A stretch of 64,000 nucleotides of DNA from Shewanella cyperi (GCF_017354985.1 NZ_CP071501.1:3697001-3761000), one strand, 5' to 3'; positions 10,981 through 22,054 are shown, numbered from the stretch's first letter. The notes: generated from the letters alone by a model not told the origin. Made by a program: numbers and translations.

Positions 10981-11856
10981 TCAGCTGACAACGCCGAAAA
11001 TTGTCAGTAAGGACAGGGCTGTCACCAAGAGCACAAAGTTGCGTTTGGTGAGTGCCAATAACGCCAGTGTCGGTTGAACACATACGGGCGCTTCCGATGG
11101 CTCAGGCAACTCTTCGGCGCTGACGGCGGTGTCTATAATAATGCTGCGTGCCGAGGCCGATGAATCCAGCGCCAGGCGTCGCCAACTGGCAAAGGCCGGC
11201 TTGAAGTCACCACTGAGCACATAAAACAGCGCAAATATGCGGCTGGGCAACCAATCGAGTACCCATTGCAAGGCATCCACCAAAGGCAATGACGCTTTGG
11301 CTTTTTGCTGCACCAGACTGCAATAACGCACTGTGCAGTAGAGAACGGCCCCGACCGGGCCCAGCAAGATAAAGTACAAGGCCACGGCCCCGTAATAACG
11401 GTAGTTGACCCAGGCGACACTCTGCCCCACCCTGGCTGCAAGCGCCTTCTCACTGACCGCATCCAGGCATTCACTGCAATCCAATTGCTCGGCATGGTGA
11501 TAACAGGCCTGAACATCGCCACGGCAGGCCGCCTGAATATAGTGCTTGAAGGATGCCCTTTGCTCATCGTGACTGAAACAGACGATTGCCACCAGTACCC
11601 ACAGCAAGAGTGACAGGCTGCCCCAGGCCACTCCGGCAACCAACAAGCCGGCAATATAAACCAAGGCTGCAGGCAGAAGTATTGCCAACCCCAATTGCAG
11701 TTCGGACAGTTTAAACAATACCGAACCAGTCCCCTCCCGGGGCTTACCAAACAGCAGCTCCAACCCTTCGGGCAGCAAAGTATCAAATTGCCAGGCTGAC
11801 GGGAGCAACCTGAGTCGCTCCACCAAGATGGCCACCAATAATGAGAACAATGCCAT
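10981..11856 (-). CDS. ampE: AmpE family inner-membrane protein
   Basis: AmpE is a multi-pass membrane protein encoded beside AmpD and linked to beta-lactamase regulation; its biochemical role is not settled. The protein has 291 residues, hydrophobic segments near the N-terminus (MALFSLLVAILVERL), at about 65-110, about 165-185, and at the extreme C-terminus (VLLVTALSLLTIFGVV). I chose the ATG at 11856 because AAGGAAG lies nine bases upstream and the start matches the family; the longer frame to 11982 overlaps ampD. It follows ampD by 34 bases. Confidence 0.9.
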   Translation of the reverse strand: MALFSLLVAILVERLRLLPSAWQFDTLLPEGLELLFGKPREGTGSVLFKLSELQLGLAILLPAALVYIAGLLVAGVAWGSLSLLLWVLVAIVCFSHDEQRASFKHYIQAACRGDVQACYHHAEQLDCSECLDAVSEKALAARVGQSVAWVNYRYYGAVALYFILLGPVGAVLYCTVRYCSLVQQKAKASLPLVDALQWVLDWLPSRIFALFYVLSGDFKPAFASWRRLALDSSASARSIIIDTAVSAEELPEPSEAPVCVQPTLALLALTKRNFVLLVTALSLLTIFGVVS

Positions 11857-11890
11857 ATTATTTGCTTCCTTTTGCGCTATCGCGCCCTTG

Positions 11891-12454
11891 CTAAAGTTCC
11901 GCCAGACTGGCCAAGTAAGAGTGCCAATCAAAGTGTGGACCCGGATCGGTTTTTCTTCCTGGCGCAATATCGCTGTGGCCAACGATACGATCTCTGCTGA
12001 TGCCTGGATAATGCCGCATCAGCTTGCTGGTCAGCTCAGTGAGCCTTCCATATTGCACCGGTTCAAAATCAACCTCATCCGTACCCTCCAGCTCTATGCC
12101 GATAGAAAAGTCATTGCAGCCACTACGGCCTTCAAAGCTGGAAAGGCCCGCATGCCAGGCGCGCTGATCACAGGATACAAACTGCAATACCGCACCATCA
12201 CGTCGAATCAGAAAATGCGCCGACACTTCCAGGCCCTTAAGATCGGCGAAGCTGGGGTCGGCGGCACAGTCCAATTTTCCCAGAAACAAGTCTTCTATAT
12301 AGGGAGTCCCAAAACAGCCGGCGGGCAGGCTGATATTGTGAATGACCAACAGGCTGACCTCCCCATGGGGCCGGGTATTAAAGAAGGGAGACTCACATCT
12401 TTGGGCCGCCAGGAACCAACCTTGCTGCCATTCATTTTTGGCCACGCCAACCAC
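11891..12454 (-). CDS. ampD: 1,6-anhydro-N-acetylmuramyl-L-alanine amidase
   Basis: This cytoplasmic zinc amidase removes the peptide from anhydromuropeptides during cell-wall recycling and thereby keeps AmpR-controlled beta-lactamase off. The 187 residues match the usual length. Visible features are LLVIHNISLP with the first zinc histidine, the AWHAG motif, GIELEG, and GHSDIAPGRKTDPG with the late metal ligands and catalytic region (amidase_2 fold). The start is GTG at 12454; an in-frame stop lies a few codons upstream and no ATG is available. It is divergent from nadC and followed by ampE, as in the nadC-ampD-ampE order of enterobacteria. Confidence 0.95.
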   Translation of the reverse strand: MVGVAKNEWQQGWFLAAQRCESPFFNTRPHGEVSLLVIHNISLPAGCFGTPYIEDLFLGKLDCAADPSFADLKGLEVSAHFLIRRDGAVLQFVSCDQRAWHAGLSSFEGRSGCNDFSIGIELEGTDEVDFEPVQYGRLTELTSKLMRHYPGISRDRIVGHSDIAPGRKTDPGPHFDWHSYLASLAEL

Positions 12455-12521
12455 ACCAGACTATGACTTTGATAGATAACACTTTAACAACTTAGCCCTG
12501 GTTAACCAACTGCTATATTAA

Positions 12522-13526
<1,005 letters not shown>

Positions 13527-14434
13527 TAGCCGACAAAAGCTGGCACACTTCATAGTGCGCCAGCCATCTCTTACATTATTCTGTATTGACTGCAAGCCCC
13601 AAAAGACCCATTCACAATTTTAGTGGCATTTTCCACACTCAAATGGATGCTCCTCCAAAAGCCTGGTAAACGGCCGAAATTGCCGCCGTTAAATTGACGT
13701 TTCAGCCAAAGCGTCAAGCAATCGAACACTTGTCAATGAACTGTTAGAACCAACGTCTCAAAAAACCAACTATCTTAGATAAATTAAGCGACTAGACACG
13801 ACTTTCGTGCAATTTTCTGTTTCATTTTCGCAAACTTTATACTAACTTTTACTCCAGGCGTAATGGCCTGTCCGGACGAAGTGTCTGAGATGGTAAAAAA
13901 TGCGTGTGGGACAAGAAACTGAACACGCCTTTCTTATCACTTAAACTCCTTTGAACCGGAGAGTGAGACCGAGACAGCCGGGAGGGCCATTATCGGTTCG
14001 TACCTCGCGATGCTTGTAACATATGCATACATCAAGAGGCAGCTTCTTTCATCTTGGGTCAGTTGTCCCATGGAGCGAGAAGCACAGTCACCGAATTCAA
14101 CATAATGCCAAACTTGGTGTGAAGACACTGATGCGTTGGGGTTGATGATGAATCAGGTGATCAGGGTGAGGTTGATGCCTTACTGTTCATAAAAACGTAA
14201 ATTGGACAGTTTGTTATCGACAACATTAATAACAGACGAATACAATCCATCGTCATCCGACCAGGGTGCCGACATCAGGGACGAACCGGATTGCGAGTAA
14301 CACAGGGTTAACATTTTACCGTTAGCTACTGTGCATCTGGCATCCGGATGATGTATGGTTACAAGGAATCGACCTGGCAACTGGGTCAACAAACTTTGGT
14401 CAACTAAATTGCAGAGCAATTTACGGAGAAAGAA
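13527..14434 (+). other. 908-bp region without a recognisable gene, upstream of pilA
   Basis: Only short open frames are present (63 codons at 13937-14128 and 79 codons at 14180-14419, both minus); neither resembles a family I know. Just after nadC, an imperfect hairpin (about 13539-13564, GCTGGC...GCCAGC) lacks a T-run. The region must hold the pilA promoter. A sigma-54 site would be expected if PilR controls pilA, but I found no match with correct spacing. A leader palindrome lies at 14406-14422. Confidence 0.5.
14406..14422 (+). promoter_or_regulatory. Perfect palindrome in the pilA leader
   Basis: AAATTGC-AGA-GCAATTT is a perfect 7-bp inverted repeat with a 3-base gap, ending just before the pilA ribosome binding site (ACGGAG) and 12 bases before the ATG. 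It could be an mRNA stem protecting the 5' end or affecting translation, or a protein-binding site. The function is unknown. Confidence 0.5.
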
Positions 14435-14860
14435 ATGAAAGGTATCACTTTAAAGAAAAACGCCAAGGGTTTCACCCTGATCGAACTGATGATCGTTGTG
14501 GCAATTATCGGTATTCTGGCCGCCATCGCGCTGCCTGCGTACAAAAACTACACCCTTAAAGCAAAATTCACCGAAGTTGTTAATGCAACTGGCGCTTTAA
14601 AGACAGCTGTTGAAATCTGTGCACAGAATCTCCAGACTGTCACTGGCTGCACTGGCAGTTCCAACGGTATTACTGCAGACGTTACTGCCTCCGCTTCAGC
14701 TGTTGGCTTATCAACCAAAGATGGCGTTATCGTAGCAGTGCCGATGACAGGTAAAGGTTTAGATCCTGCCGATACCTACACTTTGACACCAACCTTCCAA
14801 GCTTCTGGCGCTGTGACTTGGGCAGCAGCTTGCGGAAACAAGTCTACGCAGTTCTGCTAA
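14435..14860 (+). CDS. pilA: Type IV major pilin (type IVa)
   Basis: This is the structural subunit of the type IV pilus used for twitching, attachment and DNA uptake. The 141-residue precursor has a 12-residue charged leader ending in Gly12, cleaved before Phe13, then [18 protein letters not shown] with the conserved Glu at mature position 5. Four cysteines (62, 72, 133, 141) can give two disulfides, the last pair bounding a C-terminal D-loop. GGAG precedes the ATG at eight bases. It is followed by pilB, pilC and pilD in the same direction, so its leader peptidase is encoded nearby. Confidence 0.96.
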   Translation: MKGITLKKNAKGFTLIELMIVVAIIGILAAIALPAYKNYTLKAKFTEVVNATGALKTAVEICAQNLQTVTGCTGSSNGITADVTASASAVGLSTKDGVIVAVPMTGKGLDPADTYTLTPTFQASGAVTWAAACGNKSTQFC

Positions 14861-14919
14861 CAGTTAAGTCTGTTTTAGGGTTGTGAGTCGATATGATTGA
14901 ACAACCCTTTAGGAAGAAT

Positions 14920-16629
14920 ATGCCAACCACAGGCCTCCATCTTGGATTATCTACGCTGTTTATCCGTAAGAGGCTGCTCACCGAAGAGCAGCTCACGGAG
15001 GCCATAGCGACATCCCGCAAAAACAGGCATTCGCTGGTCACCACCCTGGTGGCCAGCAGCCTTTTATCGGCACGGGAAATTGCCGAGCTGTGCTATGAAG
15101 AATATGGCACACCACTGCTGGATCTAGCAGAATTCGATATCACCAGTATCCCCGAAGATTTCCTCAATAAAAAACTGGTCGATAAGCACCGCTGCCTGCC
15201 GCTGTTCAAACGCGGCAACCGTCTCTATATTGCCACCTCAGACCCGACCAATATTGCGGCGCTAGAGGATTTTCAGTTTTCCGCCGGTCTACATGCCGAA
15301 GCCATTTTAGTGGAGGACGATAAACTCAGCAAAGCACTGGAGAAAGTTCTCGAGGAAGACCTTAACAGCCTCGACCTTGGCGGGCTTGATGAAGCATCCT
15401 TAGCCGGCATTGAAATAACCGATACTGACAAGAGGCAGGAAGAGCAACAGGGGGATGGCAGCGATGACGCGCCAATAGTTATCTACATCAACAAGATTCT
15501 GACCGATGCCATCCGTAAGGGAGCGTCGGATCTGCACTTTGAGCCTTACGAAAAACGCTATCGCATCCGTTTTCGTATCGATGGTATCTTGCACGAAGTC
15601 TCTGAACCACCGATTAACCTTGCCGGACGTATTTCTGCCCGCCTAAAGGTCATGTCCAAGCTGGACATTGCCGAGCGGCGGGTCCCCCAGGATGGTCGCA
15701 TCAAGATGAAACTGTCACGCACCAAGTCGATAGACTTTCGTGTCAGTACCTTGCCGACCCTGTGGGGCGAAAAAATTGTAATGCGTATTCTGGATTCTTC
15801 ATCGGCCCAGCTCGGCATCGAAAAGCTCGGCTACGAAGAAGACCAAAAAGCAGCTTATCTGGAAATGTTGGCCAAGCCCCAGGGCATGATTTTGGTGACT
15901 GGCCCGACAGGGTCGGGCAAAACGGTATCCCTGTATACCGGGCTTAACATACTCAACACCGAAGAGCGCAATATCAGCACCGCCGAAGATCCGGTGGAAA
16001 TAAACCTGGAAGGGGTCAATCAGGTTCATATTAACCTCAAGGCAGGATTGACCTTTGCCTCGGCGCTGCGTTCCTTCCTGCGTCAGGATCCCGACGTGGT
16101 GATGGTGGGTGAAATCCGCGATCTGGAAACGGCGGAAATCGCCATTAAGGCCGCGCAAACAGGGCACCTGGTATTATCAACCCTGCATACCAACTCTGCC
16201 GCAGAGACACTCACCCGTTTAATCAACATGGGCGTGCCCGGCTACAACATAGCCAGTTCGGTCAATCTGATTATTGCGCAGCGCCTGGCCAGAAGACTTT
16301 GTCCAGAATGCAAAGAACCCGAAGAGATACCCGAGCATGAGTTATTGCGGTTGGGATTCTCACAGGAGCAAATAAATCAAGGTATCACCTTATATAAGCC
16401 CTGCGGATGCGATCTCTGCTCCGGTGGCTATAAAGGGCGGGTGGGTATCTATGAAGTGATGAAAATGTCAGACGAAATAGCCCGAACTATTATGGAAGGA
16501 GGTAACTCGCTGCAAATTGCCTCCATGGCCAAGAGCCAGGGAATGCGCGATTTGCGTCAATCGGGCCTGCTCAAGGTCATACAGGGCGTCACCAGCATTG
16601 CCGAAGTCAACCGGGTCACCAGTTTCTAA
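14920..16629 (+). CDS. pilB: Type IV pilus assembly ATPase
   Basis: PilB is the cytoplasmic hexameric ATPase that powers pilus extension. The protein has an N-terminal MshEN-like region (residues 1-150), then the GspE/PilB ATPase domain with Walker A GPTGSGKT, an Asp box, Walker B ([10 protein letters not shown]) and a His box. A tetracysteine zinc element, CPEC...CDLC, precedes [10 protein letters not shown] prefer the ATG at 14920 (569 residues) with AGGAAG five bases upstream; a longer start at 14893 adds nine residues. It lies 59 bases from pilA and 33 from pilC. Confidence 0.95.
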   Translation: MPTTGLHLGLSTLFIRKRLLTEEQLTEAIATSRKNRHSLVTTLVASSLLSAREIAELCYEEYGTPLLDLAEFDITSIPEDFLNKKLVDKHRCLPLFKRGNRLYIATSDPTNIAALEDFQFSAGLHAEAILVEDDKLSKALEKVLEEDLNSLDLGGLDEASLAGIEITDTDKRQEEQQGDGSDDAPIVIYINKILTDAIRKGASDLHFEPYEKRYRIRFRIDGILHEVSEPPINLAGRISARLKVMSKLDIAERRVPQDGRIKMKLSRTKSIDFRVSTLPTLWGEKIVMRILDSSSAQLGIEKLGYEEDQKAAYLEMLAKPQGMILVTGPTGSGKTVSLYTGLNILNTEERNISTAEDPVEINLEGVNQVHINLKAGLTFASALRSFLRQDPDVVMVGEIRDLETAEIAIKAAQTGHLVLSTLHTNSAAETLTRLINMGVPGYNIASSVNLIIAQRLARRLCPECKEPEEIPEHELLRLGFSQEQINQGITLYKPCGCDLCSGGYKGRVGIYEVMKMSDEIARTIMEGGNSLQIASMAKSQGMRDLRQSGLLKVIQGVTSIAEVNRVTSF

Positions 16630-16662
16630 TACATAAGTAAATATAAGTTCAGGATAACTCTC

Positions 16663-17928
16663 ATGGCCACAGCAACGGCAAGCAGCAAGTCCAAAGCCAA
16701 AAAATCCACAGCCCCCAAAGCGCCGAAAATCTATACCTTCGAGTGGAAAGGCCTGAACCGCGAGGGTAAAAAGACCAGTGGTGAATTACGCGCCGCAAAC
16801 GTTGCCGAAATTCGTGCCCAATTAAAAAATCAGGGTATTACCCCAAAGACAGTTAAAAAGAAATCCGCGCCACTATTTGGTGGCGATAAAAAAATCAATG
16901 CGATGGATATCGCCATGATTACCCGCCAGATTGCCACCATGCTATCGGCCGGGGTTCCCTTGGTCACCACCATAGAGATTCTCGGCCGCGGCCACGAAAA
17001 ACCCCGTATGCGAGAACTCTTGGGTGGCATACTTGCAGATGTGCAGTCCGGTATTCCTCTTTCTGACTCCCTGCGGCCACACAGAGTTTACTTTGATGAT
17101 TTGTATGTAGATCTGGTCGCTGCGGGCGAGCATTCAGGTTCACTCGATGCCGTATTTGATCGCATCGCTACCTATAGAGAAAAAGCCGAAGCGCTCAAGT
17201 CAAAAATTAAGAAGGCCATGTTCTATCCCGCAGCTGTCGTTGTGGTTGCCGTGGCGGTGACCACATTATTGCTGTTGTTTGTTGTGCCCCAGTTTGAAGA
17301 CATATTTGCCAGCTTCGGCGCCGAACTGCCGGCCTTTACCCAAATGATCATTGGGATTTCACGCTTCCTGCAGTCCTCTTGGTACATTTTTCTAGTCGCG
17401 ATAGTTGCCGGCATTTGGAGTTTTGTCCGGGCTCACCGAAATTCGCAGCTATTTCGGGATAAAGTCGACGAATATGTGCTGAAAATCCCCATAGTGGGTG
17501 AAATTCTGCACAAAGCCGCCATGGCCCGTTTTGCCCGCACTCTGGCCACCACTTTTGCGGCTGGTGTCCCCTTAATCGATGGCCTTGAGTCAGCGGCTGG
17601 TGCGTCAGGTAATGCAGTCTATCGCAAGGCCCTTTTGAAAATCCGCCAGGAAGTCATGGCCGGTATGCAAATGAACGTGGCCATGCGCACGGTTAACCTG
17701 TTTCCCGACATGCTTATTCAAATGGTGATGATAGGCGAGGAATCAGGCTCTCTGGATAACATGCTCAACAAAGTTGCCAATATCTATGAAATGCAGGTGG
17801 ATGATGCCGTCGATGGTTTATCCAGCCTTATCGAACCCATAATGATGGTGGTGATAGGAACCTTGGTCGGCGGCCTGATTGTGGGTATGTATCTTCCCAT
17901 CTTCCAGATGGGTAACGTGGTTGGTTAA
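16663..17928 (+). CDS. pilC: Type IV pilus inner-membrane platform protein
   Basis: PilC is the polytopic platform that couples PilB (and PilT) to pilin polymerisation. In 421 residues it has a Lys/Ala-rich N-terminus and two T2SSF domains (about 85-210 and 290-410), each containing the characteristic GE-hSGxLD element (AGEHSGSLD and GEESGSLDNM), with membrane segments at about 187-210, 240-260 and 390-410. It sits between pilB and pilD. Confidence 0.95.
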   Translation: MATATASSKSKAKKSTAPKAPKIYTFEWKGLNREGKKTSGELRAANVAEIRAQLKNQGITPKTVKKKSAPLFGGDKKINAMDIAMITRQIATMLSAGVPLVTTIEILGRGHEKPRMRELLGGILADVQSGIPLSDSLRPHRVYFDDLYVDLVAAGEHSGSLDAVFDRIATYREKAEALKSKIKKAMFYPAAVVVVAVAVTTLLLLFVVPQFEDIFASFGAELPAFTQMIIGISRFLQSSWYIFLVAIVAGIWSFVRAHRNSQLFRDKVDEYVLKIPIVGEILHKAAMARFARTLATTFAAGVPLIDGLESAAGASGNAVYRKALLKIRQEVMAGMQMNVAMRTVNLFPDMLIQMVMIGEESGSLDNMLNKVANIYEMQVDDAVDGLSSLIEPIMMVVIGTLVGGLIVGMYLPIFQMGNVVG

Positions 17929-17966
17929 CCACATATTTTTATAAAAGTTAATAATAAGAATTAAAT

Positions 17967-18881
17967 ATGAGCCAATTTGTCATCGCCTTGGGTCAATCCC
18001 CATGGCTGTTTATTAGCCTGGCATTTATATTCGCTGCCTGCATTGGCAGCTTTCTCAATGTGGTCATTCACCGCTTCCCTGTGATGTTGAAAAGGGAATG
18101 GCAGCAGGAGTGCAATCAATATTTGAGCGAGTATCATCCAGCCTTGGTCGCCAAAGTGGGCGAGGCTGAGCTGCAAAAGCCAATTGATAATTATCCGAGC
18201 AAATATAACCTGATTGTACCGGCCTCACGCTGTCCCAAATGTCACAGCAGCATTAAGGCTTGGCATAATTTGCCCATCCTTGGTTGGATGCTGCTAAAAG
18301 GGAAGTGCGCCAACTGTCAGACTCCCATATCCGCCAGATATCCCATAGTCGAAGCCTTAACCGGCATTACAGTCGCAACACTGGCCTGGCATTTCGGCCC
18401 CAGCTGGCAGTTTTTATTGGCTGCGCTGTTAACTTTTGGCTTAATAGCCATGGCCGGAATAGATTTAGACGAAATGTTGTTGCCGGACCAAATAACACTG
18501 CCATGGTTGTGGCTCGGTTTGCTGGCGAATCTCAATAATCAATTTGTCGGGATTGAAGATGCCCTTATTGGCGCAATGGCAGGCTATCTGTCGCTCTGGT
18601 CCGTATATTGGCTATTCAAAATACTCACGGGCAAGGAAGGCATGGGCTATGGCGATTTTAAGCTGATGGCCCTGTTCGGCGCTTGGCTTGGCTGGCAAAT
18701 GCTGCCGCTCATTATCTTGCTCTCATCTCTTGTTGGCGCCCTAGTGGGAATCACCATGATGCTGAGTAAAAAACTCTCCCGTGAAAACCCCATTCCCTTC
18801 GGTCCCTATATTGCGGCAGCCGGCTGGATAGCCTTGGTTTGGGGACAAGACATAGTTGACTGGTACCTAGCCGGTCTGTGA
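17967..18881 (+). CDS. pilD: Prepilin leader peptidase / N-methyltransferase
   Basis: PilD cleaves the leader of type IV pilins and type II secretion pseudopilins and methylates the new N-terminal phenylalanine. The 304 residues include two CxxC zinc motifs (CPKC and CANC, about residues 90-115) in the cytoplasmic domain, followed by multiple membrane helices with the two catalytic aspartates in GIDLDEMLLPD and GYGDFKL. The bifunctional form is indicated by the zinc domain. The end overlaps the start region of coaE. Confidence 0.96.
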   Translation: MSQFVIALGQSPWLFISLAFIFAACIGSFLNVVIHRFPVMLKREWQQECNQYLSEYHPALVAKVGEAELQKPIDNYPSKYNLIVPASRCPKCHSSIKAWHNLPILGWMLLKGKCANCQTPISARYPIVEALTGITVATLAWHFGPSWQFLLAALLTFGLIAMAGIDLDEMLLPDQITLPWLWLGLLANLNNQFVGIEDALIGAMAGYLSLWSVYWLFKILTGKEGMGYGDFKLMALFGAWLGWQMLPLIILLSSLVGALVGITMMLSKKLSRENPIPFGPYIAAAGWIALVWGQDIVDWYLAGL

Positions 18882-18889
18882 CGCCTTGT

Positions 18890-19495
18890 ATGAAGAAATA
18901 CCTTGTAGGTTTAACCGGTGGGATAGGCAGCGGCAAGACAACCGTTGCCAATGGCTTTTTAACTCATGGTATTAAGCTGGTTGATGCGGACATAGTTGCC
19001 CGGGAAGTCGTCGAACCAGGCAGTCCAGGCCTTGAACAGATCCGCGCCCACTTTGGCAACTCGGTTATTAACGGCGATGGCACTTTGAATCGTGGGCATT
19101 TACGGGAAATCGTATTTGCCAATCCACAGCATAGAGAATGGCTGAATAATCTTTTGCATCCAATGATCAGGACGCGAATGCTGGAACTTGTCGAAAAAGC
19201 CAATTCGCCGTATGTGATCTTGATTGCCCCCTTGCTATTTGAGAACGGCTTGGATAGGTTAGTCAATCGGACCTTGGTGGTGGATATTTCACCTGAAAAG
19301 CAAATAGCCAGAACCATGGCCAGGGATAAAGTATCAGAAACACAGGTCAATAATATTATAGCCAGCCAGATGTCGCGGGAAGACCGCTTGGCCAAGGCAG
19401 ATGACATCATAGATAACAATGGAGACGTTGCCGGCATAGAAGATAAAGTCGCTGAACTGCATAGCTTGTATATGACCTTATCTCAGTCGCAATAA
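18890..19495 (+). CDS. coaE: Dephospho-CoA kinase
   Basis: It phosphorylates the 3'-hydroxyl of dephospho-CoA, the last step of CoA synthesis. The product from the ATG at 18890 is 201 residues with a P-loop GLTGGIGSGKTTV near the N-terminus, VDADIVAREVVEPG and LIAPLLFENGL, all family features. An alternative GTG at 18878 overlaps the pilD stop and adds four residues; neither start has a strong ribosome binding site, so translation is probably coupled to pilD. The pilD-coaE-zapD-yacG order is widespread in gammaproteobacteria. Confidence 0.95.
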   Translation: MKKYLVGLTGGIGSGKTTVANGFLTHGIKLVDADIVAREVVEPGSPGLEQIRAHFGNSVINGDGTLNRGHLREIVFANPQHREWLNNLLHPMIRTRMLELVEKANSPYVILIAPLLFENGLDRLVNRTLVVDISPEKQIARTMARDKVSETQVNNIIASQMSREDRLAKADDIIDNNGDVAGIEDKVAELHSLYMTLSQSQ

Positions 19496-19501
19496 CAGCG
19501 C

Positions 19502-20236
19502 ATGACAGAACTGATATACGAACAACCATTAAATGAGCGAATTCGTAGTTATCTGCGTCTGGAATATCTGTCTCAACAAATAGAGAATAATTTGCAGCAG
19601 GATCACCAGCACAGGTGTTTTTACCCCCTGTTCTCCCTGTGCGATTTAACCGACCGCTGCGATTACCGTAATGATCTTTTAAAAGAGATAGAAAAGCAGC
19701 TTTTTATGCTGGCCAAATGGCAGCAGCTACCCCACGCCAATGCCCCCCAAATAGAAGTCTTCGTCAGTCAACTCACCTCCGCCAAGGAAGCGTTGCAGAC
19801 CCCGAATCGAATAGGTTCCTGTCTCAAACAGGACAGGTTTCTCAATGCCCTACGGCAAAGATTCGGCATGCCCGGGGCCTGCTGCAATTTTGATCTGCCA
19901 CAGCTGCACTTTTGGCTGGCCAAGCCTTGGCCGCAACGGCAAATGGAATATCGAGCCTGGGTGGATCATTTTTCCCCACTGCTGGAACCTGTCAACCTCT
20001 TGCTGTCTTTAATCAGAAGCACCGGTGAGTTCCAGGACACTCAGGCCTGTGGTGGCTTTTACCAGGGCGACAGCGCCCAGCCGTTATCCCTTATCCGGGT
20101 GAAATTGGACGCCAATCAAGGCTGTTACCCCACCATCAGCGGCCACAAAAATCGCTTTGCGATTCATTTTGTTCAGTTTCAGGAACAACGCCATTCGGAC
20201 AAAACCATAGAGTTTAAACTGGCAACCTGCCCTTGA
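19502..20236 (+). CDS. zapD: Cell division protein ZapD (Z-ring stabiliser)
   Basis: ZapD binds the FtsZ C-terminal tail and bundles FtsZ filaments at the division site. The 244-residue protein matches the ZapD (formerly YacF/DUF1342) family: the N-terminus [16 protein letters not shown] and the segments [23 protein letters not shown] and GFYQ are characteristic. It starts six bases after coaE and precedes yacG. Confidence 0.94.
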   Translation: MTELIYEQPLNERIRSYLRLEYLSQQIENNLQQDHQHRCFYPLFSLCDLTDRCDYRNDLLKEIEKQLFMLAKWQQLPHANAPQIEVFVSQLTSAKEALQTPNRIGSCLKQDRFLNALRQRFGMPGACCNFDLPQLHFWLAKPWPQRQMEYRAWVDHFSPLLEPVNLLLSLIRSTGEFQDTQACGGFYQGDSAQPLSLIRVKLDANQGCYPTISGHKNRFAIHFVQFQEQRHSDKTIEFKLATCP

Positions 20237-20282
20237 TGGCGATACCATTGGCCTCCAGGCCATAGATCTGCAGTTACGAGCC

Positions 20283-20492
20283 ATGCCCATCACAGTACAA
20301 TGTCCCCAATGTAAGAAAACCGTCGAATGGAACAGTGATTTTCCGTTCAAGCCATTTTGCAGCGAACGCTGCAAATTGATTGACCTCGGAGACTGGGCTT
20401 CAGAAAAGCATGCCATTCCGGTTAAACCTGAGTTTGATCCTCAATTGCTTGATGAACTCGGCTTCGACGAAGAACACTTCTTTAAAGAGTAA
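20283..20492 (+). CDS. yacG: Zinc-binding DNA gyrase inhibitor YacG
   Basis: YacG is a small zinc protein reported to bind GyrB and inhibit gyrase in E. coli. Its 69 residues contain a four-cysteine zinc site (CPQCKK near residue 8 and CSERC near 28-32), the family signature [18 protein letters not shown], and an acidic C-terminus. It lies 46 bases after zapD and six before mutT. Confidence 0.94.
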   Translation: MPITVQCPQCKKTVEWNSDFPFKPFCSERCKLIDLGDWASEKHAIPVKPEFDPQLLDELGFDEEHFFKE

Positions 20493-20498
20493 TAGGCA

Positions 20499-20894
20499 AT
20501 GCTAAAGCGAATTCACGTGGCGGTTGGCATCATTCAATCGGGTGACACCATATTGCTGGCCAAAAGACACGGACACCTGCATCAAGGTGGAAAATGGGAA
20601 TTCCCGGGAGGCAAAGTTGAACCGGGCGAAACCGTCGCCATGGCACTGGCACGGGAATTAAAAGAGGAAGTGGGCCTGGAAATTCATGGTTGCACCCCCT
20701 TTATGGAGCTGGCCTACGACTATCCGGATAAGCAGGTCTTTTTGGACATTCACTTGGTCAATGACTTCAGTGGTGACGCTCACGGCGCAGAAGGGCAGGA
20801 AATTGCCTGGGTACCAATGAGCGAATTGAGCCAATATTCCTTTCCTGATGCCAACCGCCCCATACTCGACAAATTGCTTGGCTTAAATTGCTGA
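20499..20894 (+). CDS. mutT: 8-oxo-dGTP diphosphatase (Nudix hydrolase)
   Basis: MutT hydrolyses 8-oxo-dGTP and so prevents A:T to C:G transversions. The 131-residue protein has a complete Nudix box starting at GGKVEPGET and ending in RELKEEVGLE. The length and the N-terminus KRIHVAVGIIQ fit MutT rather than another Nudix enzyme. It is the last gene of the run, followed by a hairpin. Confidence 0.93.
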   Translation: MLKRIHVAVGIIQSGDTILLAKRHGHLHQGGKWEFPGGKVEPGETVAMALARELKEEVGLEIHGCTPFMELAYDYPDKQVFLDIHLVNDFSGDAHGAEGQEIAWVPMSELSQYSFPDANRPILDKLLGLNC

Positions 20895-20903
20895 AGCTTT
20901 TCT

Positions 20904-20932
20904 CTGCCCGGAACCGCATCCGGGCAGCTTTC
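20904..20932 (+). terminator. Probable terminator after mutT
   Basis: A perfect 9-bp GC-rich stem (20904-20912 with 20919-20927, 6-base loop) starts 10 bases after the mutT stop. It is followed only by CTTTCCC, a weak U-tract, so its efficiency is uncertain. Confidence 0.55.
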
Positions 20933-21090
20933 CCACAGATCCCCGGAAGCTTCGACTGTCTCACTTGCAAAAGTGAGATCACTTTGGCATGTCGCAATTC
21001 CATAATCGACTAAAATAGACAATGCTTTTTCGGTTGCCCTTAGTCACGGCAGCCGCAATCCTCACGCAGCCCATCTAAAGGTTTTTCACC

Positions 21091-21828
21091 ATGTTAAAGA
21101 ACGCATTATTCACTCTGCTTCTGGCTATCTGCCCCGTGCTGGCCAATACGGAAGAACCCATTACGGAAATCAATGTTGTCAGCGAGGTATGGACTAATGC
21201 CACCGAAAAAAGTGGCCGGGGTCTTTACTGGGATATGTTGCGGCTGGTGTATCAGCAAGAAGGCATCAAACTCAACTTCGAAACCATGCCCTACGCCAGG
21301 AGCGTCAGTAAGGTGATGGCAAATGGTGCCGATGCCTGGGTCGGCGCTTCTCCAGACGAAGTTGCAGACGCCGTATATCCCAAGCTGCCTCTGGATGAAG
21401 ATCAGTATTACGCCCTGTATCCCAAAGGCAAGGTTGCCAACTGGCAGGGAGAGCAAAGCCTGGCAGAAAAGCGGGTTGGCTGGAGTAAGGGCTATCAACT
21501 GGACAGCTACCTCAAGGTCAAGGTGGAGGCCAGTGAGTTCCTCAAATTAAAAGTTGGCATCAATCGCTTACAAAGCGGTGAGCTGGACTTTGTACTCGAC
21601 GCCCGTTATGACCTGGAGCAGGAAATGCAGCGGGAAAACATTGACCCGACTGAATTTGAGATGCAAAAGGTCATAGTGTTGCCAACTTTCATTGCCTTTG
21701 CCAACAACGAGCGCGGTCGTCGGCTGGCGGCTATCTACGATAAACAGATGCGTGAACTGATCAAGTCAGGCGCCATACGCAAGCTGTTTGACCAATACCA
21801 GTGGCCCACCTTCCCCTTCGAAGAATGA
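21091..21828 (+). CDS. Periplasmic solute-binding protein, family 3 type
   Basis: The 245-residue protein has a signal peptide (MLKNALFTLLLAICPVLA, cleavage near residue 19) and a fold consistent with bacterial extracellular solute-binding protein family 3: GLYWDMLRLVYQQEGIKLNF near the start, then RSVSKVMANGADAWVGASPDE, and a C-terminal helix (YDKQMRELIKSGAIRKLFDQY) typical of this family. No permease or ATPase gene is adjacent, as is common for orphan SBP_bac_3-like proteins in Shewanella. The ligand cannot be predicted. It is monocistronic, flanked by hairpins. Confidence 0.8.
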   Translation: MLKNALFTLLLAICPVLANTEEPITEINVVSEVWTNATEKSGRGLYWDMLRLVYQQEGIKLNFETMPYARSVSKVMANGADAWVGASPDEVADAVYPKLPLDEDQYYALYPKGKVANWQGEQSLAEKRVGWSKGYQLDSYLKVKVEASEFLKLKVGINRLQSGELDFVLDARYDLEQEMQRENIDPTEFEMQKVIVLPTFIAFANNERGRRLAAIYDKQMRELIKSGAIRKLFDQYQWPTFPFEE

Positions 21829-21835
21829 CCCACTT

Positions 21836-21868
21836 AGCCGGGTCGCCTCCATCAGACCCGGCTTAGTT
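21836..21868 (+). terminator. Probable terminator after the solute-binding protein gene
   Basis: A perfect 9-bp GC-rich stem (21836-21844 with 21855-21863, 10-base loop) lies eight bases after the stop codon and is followed by TAGTTTC. The U-tract is short. Confidence 0.55.
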
Positions 21869-22054
21869 TCAGCTGCTAATGCTACTGCTAAAAAGAGCTG
21901 AAATTACAACCCGACTCCATATTGCCCCCTCCTACTCCTCTGAAGCGAGTTTGCCGCTTTAATGGGGCTTGCTGCTCTCATCGCCTGCCAACTTCGCTGT
22001 GATCCGCCGCCCAAATAGCCCTGTTGCCCCTTGCCTGCCTGACTGCTGAACACT

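Noticed and set aside
13937..14128. 63-codon minus-strand frame (and the 79-codon frame at 14180-14419) before pilA
   Set aside because: No ribosome binding site, domain or family similarity that I can see; treated as non-coding.
14396..14413. Possible sigma-54 promoter TGG...TTGC just before pilA
   Set aside because: GG and GC are 11 bases apart instead of 10, the -24 element is poor, and it would place the transcript start at the ribosome binding site.
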